DNA of 29,248 nt from NCBI GenBank assembly GCA_041743485.1, contig JBGTMR010000044.1, positions 1 to 29,248 of the forward strand, in the 5' to 3' direction. Origin of the DNA: JANDLT01 sp041743485. Its GTDB lineage: Bacteria; Acidobacteriota; Blastocatellia; Pyrinomonadales; Pyrinomonadaceae. The translations under genes and the position numbers were made by a program. The notes under the pieces are model-generated. The model was not told the DNA's origin, did no database searches, and worked only from the letters and a program-made list of their open reading frames with translations. Positions 19,818 to 27,613 of this stretch are shown piece after piece (the first letter of the stretch is position 1; each line of letters opens with the position of its first letter).

Positions 19818-22528
19818 CCCAATGCCTCCACCATTATTTTGAGTTTGACGATGCGTTGTTCCGTGTCCGCGACTTTCGCCTTCAGTTCGTCAACTTTTTC
19901 TTGCGGCGCGCGTCCGGCAAAGTTCGGGTTCGTCAGTTGCGCCGCCCCGCGTTCAGCCTCGCCAGCTAACTTGTCCATCTCACGCGACAATCGCGCGCGT
20001 TCTTTATCGAAATCAATCAACCCTTCCAAAGGCACGGCGACTTCCGCCCCGCCGCCGAGTACGGCACGCGCCGACGCGCGCGGGGCGTCGAGTCGTTCAT
20101 CAACCTTTAACTCTGATGCGCGCGCGAGGCGTTTGATGCTCAGTTCGTTCGTCGAAATCACCCGACGCAAGTTTTCATCTTGCGCGCCGATGATGAGTTT
20201 CAGTTGTTCCGACGGTTTGATGTTGAGTTCGGCGCGAATCGTGCGAACACGCGAGATGAGTTCGATGACGATGTTCATCTCGCTTTCCGCCGTCTCGTCA
20301 ATCAGTGTTTCATCGGCAACGGGAAACGCGGTCAACATAATCGTCGGCTCGTTATCACGTTGACTGTCACGATACGCCGGATGCAAAACCGCGCTGCCCG
20401 CGTCAAGCGTTCCCGGCAGACGCCGCCACAAATCCTCCGTAATGTACGGCATGAACGGGTGAAGCAGACGCAAAGCCGATTCGAGAATCGAGAGCGCGTG
20501 GCTCACGGCTTCGCGTCTTTCCGGCGAATCTTCGGGGGCGGTCACTTCCTGCTTCGAGAGTTCGATATACCAATCGCAAAAGTCGTCCCAGAAAAAGTGA
20601 TACAGAGCATAAACCGCTTCGTGAAATTGATAACGACTCAGAGCGTCGCTTACCTGTCCGGCGATTTTGTTAAGCCGCGAAACGCACCAACGATCATGCA
20701 AGGTGAGTTCGTTTTTGTGTGCGGCGAAATCATATCCGACAACCGCCCCTTCCGAGTTCATCAGGCAGAAACGCGCGGCGTTCCAAATCTTGTTCGCAAA
20801 GTTGCGATACGATTCGACCTGCGTGTCGCTCCAACGGGTATCGGTCGCGCCCGCGTTCGCCAAAACCAGACGTGTCGCATCCACGCCGTACTTGTCGAAC
20901 ACGTCGAGCGGGTCAACGCCGTTGCCTTTCGTTTTCGACATGCGTTGCCCGTTCTTATCAAGCACCGTTCCCGTAATGAACACGTCCGCGAACGGCGGCT
21001 CATCCAGAAATTCGAGCGATGTCATCACCATCCGCGACACCCACAGGAAAACGATGTCGCGCGCCGTGACAAGTACGGATGTCGGATGAAATGTTTGTAA
21101 ATCTTCCGTGTCATCGGGAAAGCCGAGCGTCGAAAACGACCACAATGCGGACGAGAACCATGTATCCAAAACGTCGGGGTCTTGCACCAATTTATCCGTT
21201 CCCGCCTGTGCCTGTGCTTCTTCGTAACTGCGTGCGACGAACACGCGCCCGTCTTCGGCAAACCACGCGGGGATTTGATGTCCCCACCAGAGTTGGCGCG
21301 AAATCGTCCAATCGCGCAGATTCTCAAGCCATTCCGTATAAACTTTTTTGTACGGATTCTCCGGCGTGAAGCGCGGCAAACCTTCGTCGCGCATGAGTTT
21401 CAAAGCCTTGTCGCGCATTGCATCCATGCGGCAAAACCATTGCGTCATCACGAGTGGTTCAATCGGAACTTTGCTTCTCTCCGACAAGGAAATCGCAAAC
21501 TCGTAATCTTCGTTCTTTTCAAGCAAGCCGAGTTCGTCGAAGCGTGTGATGACTTTTTCGCGGGCTTCAAATCGGTCGAGTCCGACGAAATCCGCGCCTG
21601 CCGCTTCGGTCATGCGGGCGTGCTTGTCCATGATGACGATGTGCGGCAGGTCGTGACGCTCACCGATTTCATAATCGTTCGGGTCGTGCGCGGGAGTGAT
21701 TTTCACCGCCCCCGTACCAAATGACGGGTCAACGTATTCATCGGCGATAACCGGAATACGTCTGTTCGTCAAAGGCAAATCAATCGTTTTGCCGATGAGG
21801 TTTTGATAACGCTCATCGTCGGGATTGACGGCGACGGCAGTGTCGCCCAACATCGTTTCCGGTCGCGTCGTAGCAACGACGACAACCTGTTTGCCGTCGC
21901 TTCCCGTGACCGGATAACGCAGATATGTGAGCTTGCCTTTTTGCGTTTTCTTCTCGACTTCCAAATCCGAAAGCACGGTTTGCGCGACGGTATCCCAATT
22001 CACAATCCGGTCGCCGCGATAGATAAAACCCGCTTCATAAAGACGCACGAAGACTTCACGCACGGCGCGCGAAAGTCCCGCGTCCATCGTGAAGCGTTCG
22101 CGTGACCAATCAACGCTCGCGCCTTCGCGCCGCATCTGATTCGTAATCACGCCGCCGTATTCACCTTTCCACTGCCAGACACGTTCGATGAATTTCTCGC
22201 GCCCCAAATCCTGCGGCGTTAAACCTTCCGCTTTCAGTTGCCGCGTGACCATCAGTTGCGTCGAGATTCCGGCGTGGTCGGTTCCGGGCAGCCACAAAGT
22301 TTTATAGCCGCACATGCGTTTGTGGCGCGCGAGAATGTCCATCAACGTGTGCTGAAGCGCATGACCGAGATGCAGGTTTCCGGTGACGTTCGGCGGTGGA
22401 ATGGCGATTGAAAACGTCTTCGCGTCGGGGTCGCGGTTGGCTTCAGGCTTGAAGCAACCATCCCTTTCCCATCGCGCATAGTGGTCTCGTTCGGATTGTC
22501 GTGAATCGTATTGTTTCGGGATTTCCAT
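19814..22528 (-). CDS. valS: Valyl-tRNA synthetase
   Basis: Charges tRNA-Val. The class I synthetase, 904 residues, has the HIGH-type motif HLGH at 53-56 in PPPNVTGNLHLGHA, the editing-domain motif TTRPETMLGDTAVAV (about 221-235), DWTISRQLWWG (406-416) and the KMSKS equivalent RMSKT at 529-533. The anticodon-binding domain follows, and a C-terminal coiled coil (about 840-904, DKERARLSREMDKLAGEAER) is diagnostic of ValRS. ATG 22528 gives the usual N-terminus MEIPKQYDS; the frame extending to 22573 is not needed. First gene of the valS-nadC operon. A T-box leader was looked for and not seen. Confidence 0.97.
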   Translation of the reverse strand: MEIPKQYDSRQSERDHYARWERDGCFKPEANRDPDAKTFSIAIPPPNVTGNLHLGHALQHTLMDILARHKRMCGYKTLWLPGTDHAGISTQLMVTRQLKAEGLTPQDLGREKFIERVWQWKGEYGGVITNQMRREGASVDWSRERFTMDAGLSRAVREVFVRLYEAGFIYRGDRIVNWDTVAQTVLSDLEVEKKTQKGKLTYLRYPVTGSDGKQVVVVATTRPETMLGDTAVAVNPDDERYQNLIGKTIDLPLTNRRIPVIADEYVDPSFGTGAVKITPAHDPNDYEIGERHDLPHIVIMDKHARMTEAAGADFVGLDRFEAREKVITRFDELGLLEKNEDYEFAISLSERSKVPIEPLVMTQWFCRMDAMRDKALKLMRDEGLPRFTPENPYKKVYTEWLENLRDWTISRQLWWGHQIPAWFAEDGRVFVARSYEEAQAQAGTDKLVQDPDVLDTWFSSALWSFSTLGFPDDTEDLQTFHPTSVLVTARDIVFLWVSRMVMTSLEFLDEPPFADVFITGTVLDKNGQRMSKTKGNGVDPLDVFDKYGVDATRLVLANAGATDTRWSDTQVESYRNFANKIWNAARFCLMNSEGAVVGYDFAAHKNELTLHDRWCVSRLNKIAGQVSDALSRYQFHEAVYALYHFFWDDFCDWYIELSKQEVTAPEDSPERREAVSHALSILESALRLLHPFMPYITEDLWRRLPGTLDAGSAVLHPAYRDSQRDNEPTIMLTAFPVADETLIDETAESEMNIVIELISRVRTIRAELNIKPSEQLKLIIGAQDENLRRVISTNELSIKRLARASELKVDERLDAPRASARAVLGGGAEVAVPLEGLIDFDKERARLSREMDKLAGEAERGAAQLTNPNFAGRAPQEKVDELKAKVADTEQRIVKLKIMVEALG

Positions 22529-22602
22529 TTGCCGGTCAATATAGCAAGTTGTCCTCGTTTTGATGAAACGCAACGCAAACTATGCGATTCAAAGACAAAG
22601 TA

Positions 22603-22729
22603 AAACGGAGGTAAGCGGAGGCATAACGGAGGTAAGCGGAGGATTGAAAATCTGAAATCTCAAATCTGAAATCCCAAATTGATTCACCTCCGTTGACCTC
22701 CGTTATGCCTCCGTTCACCTCCGTTATAC
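22603..22729. repeat. Long inverted repeat of 10-11 bp units upstream of valS
   Basis: The left arm (22603-22642) has four copies of CGGAGG spaced 10, 11 and 10 bp (CGGAGGTAAG type); the right arm (22685-22729) has four copies of CCTCCG with the same spacing, so the arms pair along about 40 bp. The interior is a 7-bp-periodic AT-rich piece (AATCTGA, AATCTCA, AATCTGA, AATCCCA). It sits between the response-regulator stop-distal side and the valS promoter region. Confidence 0.85.
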
Positions 22730-22774
22730 CGATTTAACTAAACACTGTTTCTCGAAACTTATCCTGTCACTGTC

Positions 22775-24247
22775 CTACTTCACATCTTCATCCAAACGCT
22801 GCTTGATAAGTCGTTCAGCAAGTTGCGGTACAACTTCCCACGCGACTTCCAATGCGACTTCGCGCGCCACTTCGCGCAGCACGTTCTGCGAAAGATGCGC
22901 GACGACTTGGCGCGAGATGTATTCGATGAATTCGGGCGGAAACGCATTGGCTGCAAATGCCGAATCCGCCTCGTTTGTTTCATGCGCGGCGGGCGCGACT
23001 TCTTCCACCTTCATCGTTTCGATGTTCGTGACTTCCACATCGTCCGCGAACTCGAAACTATCGCGGTCAATCATCGCGGAGGGGAATTGTTCATCCGTAT
23101 TGGCGGTGACGGCGGGAGGAGCGTCATCACCGAAGTCGAGAATCGCATCGTCGGAGTTGTTTAACGGGGTGGTTTGCGTTTCGCCCAAATCAAGCGGCGC
23201 ATCATCGGCAAGTATGAGCGGGAAAGCGTCTTCGCTCACGGATTCATATACAGGTTGGTTGGTCGGTTCACTCGTCGCCGATTGCTCATCCGCGAAAAGA
23301 TTATCGTCGAACGGATTATCGGTGTGCGGCTTATCGTTGAAGTCGTTTGAAGAATGATGCGGTTCGTCGTGTGGTGTCATCGCGGTATTAAGTTCGGTGG
23401 TGTGTTTGGTGTTAATCGCGGCATCGTTCGATTTACGGTGCGAGAAGTTTTCCGGTGTCGAAGTATCGAGTTGCAACAAATCATCGCCGCGATATGTTTC
23501 ATGCGCGGTGCTTGAATCGTCAACTGCATTCATTTCGCGCGGCTCTCCAGACGCGGGCGTTAGCGGAGCGTCAAAGTACAGGGCGGCATCGAGCGGCGAG
23601 GCGACGGGCGGCGGTTCGGGCATCTCAAGAGCATCGTTGTACGGCGCGCTTTGTGAATGTTGTGAATGCGGCGCGCCAAGTTCAGCGACTTGAATCATCC
23701 CGTCGTCATCATCAGATTGTTCTTCTTCGGCGGCGATTTTTTCAAACTCGAAAGCACGTGGCGGCGGCGTGGGAGAAACCGCTTCGGGTTCGTGTACTTC
23801 TTCGCGGGTGCGGTTTGAATCCGCCTCATCAATCGGTTTGGTTTCCGCCGCTTCATCGCTTGAACGCGCGGGTGAAAGCAAGCCGCTGACTTTGTTGACG
23901 AGTTCGCGTATGGACTGGAATGGTTTGGTCAAAGTGTCGTTCGCACCTGCCCGGCGCGCCTCCGCTTCGTTGTAGGGTTCAAATGAATTGATGAGCAACA
24001 GCACAGGAATGTGTCGCAGTTTTTCGTCGCGCTTGATGCGGCGACACACTTCGTAGCCGTCGGGCTTCGGCATCTGCGCGTCAAGCAGTACGATGTCGGG
24101 TTTTGTGCGTTCGATGATTTCAATCGCGGCAGTTCCGTTGCTGACGGTGGTGACGCTAAAACCTTCATCACGAAACGTCAGGTCAACGACTTTCTGAATC
24201 GTGATTGAATCATCGGCAATGAGCAGTGTGCGTGCGGCGGCTGACAA
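22775..24247 (-). CDS. Response regulator: REC domain, long acidic linker, conserved C-terminal helix
   Basis: A 490-residue protein. Residues 7-122 are a receiver domain with the acidic pair D12/D13, phosphoacceptor D56 (IVLLDAQMP) and K108 (LTKPF). Residues about 125-430 are acidic, Asp/Glu/Ser/Thr-rich and probably disordered. The last 50 residues (FIEYISRQVVAHLSQNVLRE, then VAREVALEVAWEVVPQLAERL) are an amphipathic helical segment that, from memory, recurs at the C-terminus of acidobacterial and myxobacterial response regulators. No DNA-binding or enzymatic output domain is present, so output is probably by protein interaction. It starts at TTG 24247 (AGGA upstream). No histidine kinase gene is adjacent. 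Confidence 0.85.
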   Translation of the reverse strand: MSAAARTLLIADDSITIQKVVDLTFRDEGFSVTTVSNGTAAIEIIERTKPDIVLLDAQMPKPDGYEVCRRIKRDEKLRHIPVLLLINSFEPYNEAEARRAGANDTLTKPFQSIRELVNKVSGLLSPARSSDEAAETKPIDEADSNRTREEVHEPEAVSPTPPPRAFEFEKIAAEEEQSDDDDGMIQVAELGAPHSQHSQSAPYNDALEMPEPPPVASPLDAALYFDAPLTPASGEPREMNAVDDSSTAHETYRGDDLLQLDTSTPENFSHRKSNDAAINTKHTTELNTAMTPHDEPHHSSNDFNDKPHTDNPFDDNLFADEQSATSEPTNQPVYESVSEDAFPLILADDAPLDLGETQTTPLNNSDDAILDFGDDAPPAVTANTDEQFPSAMIDRDSFEFADDVEVTNIETMKVEEVAPAAHETNEADSAFAANAFPPEFIEYISRQVVAHLSQNVLREVAREVALEVAWEVVPQLAERLIKQRLDEDVK

Positions 24248-24411
24248 GGTTTTCGATTCCTAAAGTTTTCAGGTTTGCCGAAGGTTTGCGGGGTTGATGC
24301 TCATTATCGGTTTGCGGAAAAAGGGTGAGAATACTAAGCCCGATTGATGACCGACATCGAACCTAGCACTGACGCCGAAGCGTCGTCAAGAGTGACGTGT
24401 GACAAGAGACG

Positions 24412-24501
24412 AGCAGGAGTCGGAAGCCAGAAGTCAGAATGAAGATAAGAAGCGGAACGGGTTTTATTCTGGCTCCTGACTTCTGACTTCTGACTCCTGC
24501 T
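24412..24501. repeat. Heptad-periodic inverted repeat overlapping the end of the GspG-like gene
   Basis: 26-bp arms (24412-24437 and 24476-24501) with two mismatches, made of 7-bp units of the type CAGAAGT / CTGACTT. The right arm lies inside the 3' end of the neighbouring gene and encodes its final residues. Confidence 0.85.
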
Positions 24502-25177
24502 TTTCACTTCTCACTAAAACATCGTCAGGCGTATTCGGTGTGCCGTCCGCCCCGTCGGAACTCAAGGCGAAAGCGTTCATCGTGCCTTGATAGCGATACT
24601 CTTGATGCCAAGGATCAACGCGAATCACACGCGCGAGAAAGCGCGGCGCGAGGGCATCAATCAAAACAACTCCGTCGGATGCGACGACGTAAAAGCCGCG
24701 TTCGCGCCGGTAGCCCTCAAGCGCGGCGCGAATCAGTTCGAGTTCCGCTTCCGCACGCAAACGCTTTTCATTGTTAAGCGCGGCGGTGATGAGAGCGACA
24801 TCTTCCCAACGATTCGCGCCCGTGCGGACTTCCGCGACGCGCCAAGCCTCCGCTTCACGCGCGAATCGAAACGCGGTCTTCACTTGTGCTTCGACGGTCG
24901 CGGACGAACCGAGCGTGGAAACCTCACCGACGATTTCCACATTGTCGCCGCCGAAATCGCCGCCCGTGAAGCGTCTTATCAATCGCTTGGCTTCGCCTTT
25001 GCTCAACTTCGGAGCAACGCTTGTCACGGCGTTAAGCGGCACACCAAACGTCGCAAAGATGACGAAGCAGAGTGACGCGACGATGATCACGCACGCCACC
25101 GAAATTCGACGTGAACGACTGCGCGCGTTTCGTGCTTGGTGTGATGCTTGTATTTCTTTCGCTTGTATTTCTTTCAT
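24464..25177 (-). CDS. Single-TM protein with GspG-like (T2SS pseudopilin) C-terminal domain
   Basis: A 237-residue inner-membrane protein. One membrane segment lies at about residues 25-45 (ACVIIVASLCFVIFATFGVP) after a basic Arg/Ser-rich cytoplasmic stretch. Residues about 135-220 resemble the major pseudopilin C-domain: helix ELELIRAALEGYRRERG, then RVDPWHQEYRYQ (about 187) and the calcium-loop-like DGADGTPNTPDDV (208-220). There is no prepilin peptidase motif, so it is not a standard pseudopilin. ATG 25177 has GAGG upstream. A 15-bp tandem duplication creates KEIQAKEIQA at the N-terminus. The last residues (KQESEVRSQEPE) come from the inverted repeat. Follows the DUF3592-like gene by 10 bp. 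Confidence 0.72.
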   Translation of the reverse strand: MKEIQAKEIQASHQARNARSRSRRISVACVIIVASLCFVIFATFGVPLNAVTSVAPKLSKGEAKRLIRRFTGGDFGGDNVEIVGEVSTLGSSATVEAQVKTAFRFAREAEAWRVAEVRTGANRWEDVALITAALNNEKRLRAEAELELIRAALEGYRRERGFYVVASDGVVLIDALAPRFLARVIRVDPWHQEYRYQGTMNAFALSSDGADGTPNTPDDVLVRSEKQESEVRSQEPE

Positions 25178-25187
25178 CGCAAAATCC

Positions 25188-25598
25188 TCAACTCCCGCAC
25201 ATCTCGTCAGCCTCAATCATCACCGCTTCGCGCGGGTGCGCGGGGTCGAAGCAGACTTTCGCACTCGCACCGATTCGATAATCTTCGCGCGCATCGCCGC
25301 GCACCAGCTTTTCATTTTCAATATCATTTCCGCCGACGACATAACGGTAACGGATGTGCGTCGTCGTGCGCCGTTTGCCCGCGTCCTGATTGACGACGAT
25401 GGTGTCGGTGCGTTCGCGCCCTTTGCCCGCGACAATGTATGAGGTCAAATCAACCGCGACGATAGTGCCTTCAACTTCCGCAGAAAACCGTGCCAACCTC
25501 TGCCTCTGCTGATAGCCTGTGAACCACACCAACACACCGACGGCTAATGCGACGATGACAACCAAACCGATAAACATATATGAGCGTCGGGCGGGCAT
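25188..25598 (-). CDS. DUF3592-like small membrane protein (136 aa)
   Basis: One N-terminal membrane segment (about 7-28, YMFIGLVVIVALAVGVLVWF) and an extracytoplasmic beta-rich domain. The pattern of EGTIVAVD, then THIRYRYVVGG, then a late VCFDPAHPREAVM resembles DUF3592, whose function is unknown. There is no clear Shine-Dalgarno; the start lies 9 bp from one arm of a 33-bp inverted repeat, so the messenger leader may be structured. Co-directional with the GspG-like gene (10-bp gap) and likely an operon with it. Identity by pattern only. Confidence 0.7.
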   Translation of the reverse strand: MPARRSYMFIGLVVIVALAVGVLVWFTGYQQRQRLARFSAEVEGTIVAVDLTSYIVAGKGRERTDTIVVNQDAGKRRTTTHIRYRYVVGGNDIENEKLVRGDAREDYRIGASAKVCFDPAHPREAVMIEADEMCGS

Positions 25599-25606
25599 GA
25601 TTGGGA

Positions 25607-25688
25607 AAGGTGAAAGTCGAAAATCGAAAGGTGAAAGTAAATTAAAAGGGATTCATACTTTCGCCTTTCGATTTTCGACTTTCACCTT
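25607..25688. repeat. Near-perfect 33-bp heptad-periodic inverted repeat
   Basis: Arms at 25607-25639 and 25656-25688 match at 32 of 33 positions, with a 16-nt AT-rich loop. Units are GTCGAAA, ATCGAAA, GGTGAAA in the left arm. It fills the whole gap between the receiver gene (stop at 25693) and the DUF3592-like gene (start at 25598), so it can act as a 3' hairpin for one and a 5' leader hairpin for the other. Confidence 0.92.
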
Positions 25689-25692
25689 TGCT

Positions 25693-26100
25693 TCACTGGC
25701 TCACGGCTTTGCTGATGAGCATTCGGAGCATGACTTGAACTTGCGAGGTGGTGAAGGGTTTGGGCAGAAAGACGACGGCTCCGGCGGCGAAGCTGTCGGA
25801 CGAGAGTTTCGGGTTCTGTTCGGCGGTCATCATCATCACCGGAATCCGCATCAAACGCTTTTCGGTTTTCATATACCGCACAAGTTCGGGTCCCTGTATG
25901 TGCGGCATCACGACATCGAAGATGCCCGCGATAAAGTCGCCGTCCGATTGTAAAATCTTGTACGCCTCACGCCCGTCGCGCGCGGCGATGACGGTGTAGC
26001 CTTCCTTCTCGACAATCGCCGTTACCAAACGCAGGATTGCCGGGTCGTCGTCGGCGACGAGAATGCGCGGCACACTTCCTGACGGATTCTGTGAACTCAC
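25693..26100 (-). CDS. Single-domain response regulator (CheY-like receiver)
   Basis: A 135-residue stand-alone receiver domain: acidic residues D17-D19, phosphoacceptor D62 (IFDVVMP), T92 (MMTAEQ) and K114 (LPKPF). With no output domain it probably acts as a phosphate shuttle or by binding a partner. GTG at 26100 gives the natural N-terminus; AAAGAGAG lies upstream. Downstream of the pdxA and coiled-coil genes by 82 bp on the same strand. No kinase is in the window. Confidence 0.93.
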   Translation of the reverse strand: MSSQNPSGSVPRILVADDDPAILRLVTAIVEKEGYTVIAARDGREAYKILQSDGDFIAGIFDVVMPHIQGPELVRYMKTEKRLMRIPVMMMTAEQNPKLSSDSFAAGAVVFLPKPFTTSQVQVMLRMLISKAVSQ

Positions 26101-26182
26101 AATAATTAGCTCTCTTTCTGAGAAGGTTTCGGGAAAATATAGATAACGGGCGCGAGCCGCTCGTTAGGCAACGACCGTGATA

Positions 26183-26470
26183 TTACGCTGCCGGTGGGCG
26201 TTGCCTGACTTCATCCTCGACGACCGCGATGCGTCCGCGCATGGCGAAGAACTCACGCGCGAACTCACCAAGCTGCGCGTTTATGCTTTTCGTGTTTTGC
26301 TCGATGCTCGTCAGTCGCATCAAGAAGTTGTCCCACAGGGGGCGCGTCTGTCGTCTGCTCTCACCTAGCTCTACTTCCACTGCTGCGATGCGTTCGCTCA
26401 TTGACTCCAATTTAGCGAGTACGCGCGACTCAAAATCCGACGGTAATTTTTTTGTTGAATCTTCGTTCAT
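26183..26470 (-). CDS. Small coiled-coil protein (95 aa)
   Basis: Unrecognised 95-residue cytosolic protein. About residues 12-88 are nearly all helical with heptad Leu/Ile/Val spacing (FESRVLAKLESMSERIAAVE; LTSIEQNTKSINAQLGEF; RGRIAVVEDEV), so it is probably an extended coiled coil. AAGGAG immediately precedes the ATG and it starts 9 bp after the pdxA stop, so it is the distal gene of the same operon. Its architecture resembles the 73-aa coiled-coil protein at 5623, but the sequences do not appear related. Function unknown. Confidence 0.78.
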   Translation of the reverse strand: MNEDSTKKLPSDFESRVLAKLESMSERIAAVEVELGESRRQTRPLWDNFLMRLTSIEQNTKSINAQLGEFAREFFAMRGRIAVVEDEVRQRPPAA

Positions 26471-26479
26471 CGTTTCTCC

Positions 26480-27556
26480 TTAACATTTAGCGAGTTCGGC
26501 AGCCAGCAGAATCGCCGCCACCATACTCGAATGTTCCGCCGTGCCGCGCCCCGCGATGTCGAACGCCGTGCCGTGGTCAACGCTGGTGCGAACAAACGGC
26601 AAGCCTAGAGTGACGTTGACGGCTTCACCAAACGATAAACACTTTACCGGAATCATCGCTTGATCGTGATAGAGCGCGACGACCGCATCGAACTCGCCTT
26701 GCGAAGCGCGCAAGAAGATTGTATCCGCCGAAGCAGGTCCCGTCACGTCAATTCGCCCGTCGCGCGCGCATTCTTCAATCGCCGGAACGATTTCCGTTCT
26801 CTCTTCGATACCGAACAAGCCGCCTTCGCCGCCATGCGGATTGAGGGCGGCGACGACGATACGCGGGCGCGCGATGCCGAGTTTGTTTAATTCGCGGTGC
26901 GCGAGTTCAATCGTCTTCACAAGGCGTTCGCGCTTCACCAAACGCAAAGCATCGGCAAGCCCGACGTGCGTTGACAGAAGCACGATGCGTAAGTTTCCGG
27001 CGATGAACGCCATCGCGTGTTCATTCGCTCCGGTTAAGTGCGCGAGGTATTCGGTGTGTCCCGGAAAGTTTATTCCGGCGAGATGCCACGAACGCTTGTT
27101 AATCGGGGCGGTCGCTATTCCGTCAAGAACGCCGCTCATACACAACTCGACTCCGGTTTTAATGTACTGCGCCGAAGCGCGTCCGGCTTGCGCCGACTCG
27201 ATGCCGAAAGCAAATTCGTTGTGTTCATTCGCCGGATTGGTGTTCGCTAAATTGGTGTCGTCCAAGTCATAAATCAACGGTGCGTCCGCCTCAAGTGGGA
27301 TTTCGGGGCAGGTTGCATGATGACGTATGACAGGATAATCGCACGCCAGACTCAAAGCCCGCGCCGTGTGACGAAGATGTTTGAGGTCACAGATGATGAC
27401 GGGAACGCACGCCGTCTGCACGCTCGTTTCGGCGACGGCTTTCAGCACGACTTCCGCCCCGATACCCGCCGGGTCGCCCATCGTGATGCCGATGCGCGGA
27501 CGGCGGTGCGTCACGCAGTCGTGTTCCCGGTTGATGTTTGAAGCGAGATTGTTCAT
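26480..27556 (-). CDS. pdxA: 4-hydroxythreonine-4-phosphate dehydrogenase
   Basis: NAD-dependent oxidation of 4-phosphohydroxy-L-threonine in the DXP-dependent pyridoxal phosphate pathway. The 358-residue protein has TMGDPAGIGAEV (25-36), TAPINK (149-154), the metal ligands H167 in FPGHTEY, H197 in STHVGL and H297 in YHDQAMIPVK, ALNPHGGEGG (237-246) and VNVTLGLPFVRTSVDHGTAF near 313-332. The usual YHDQG reads YHDQA, a conservative change. ATG 27556 lacks a strong ribosome-binding site; a GTG at residue 15 is an alternative just before the conserved core. Middle gene of the hfq-like, pdxA, coiled-coil cluster. Confidence 0.96.
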   Translation of the reverse strand: MNNLASNINREHDCVTHRRPRIGITMGDPAGIGAEVVLKAVAETSVQTACVPVIICDLKHLRHTARALSLACDYPVIRHHATCPEIPLEADAPLIYDLDDTNLANTNPANEHNEFAFGIESAQAGRASAQYIKTGVELCMSGVLDGIATAPINKRSWHLAGINFPGHTEYLAHLTGANEHAMAFIAGNLRIVLLSTHVGLADALRLVKRERLVKTIELAHRELNKLGIARPRIVVAALNPHGGEGGLFGIEERTEIVPAIEECARDGRIDVTGPASADTIFLRASQGEFDAVVALYHDQAMIPVKCLSFGEAVNVTLGLPFVRTSVDHGTAFDIAGRGTAEHSSMVAAILLAAELAKC

Positions 27557-27613
27557 GCAACTCGGACGAAAGATGTATTGCCGCTGGCTTGTAACGATGT
27601 GTCGCCGTTAAGC

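Noticed and set aside
22529..22774. T-box riboswitch upstream of valS
   Set aside because: No T-box (TGGNACCGCG-like) sequence or specifier stem; only the long CGGAGG inverted repeat is found.
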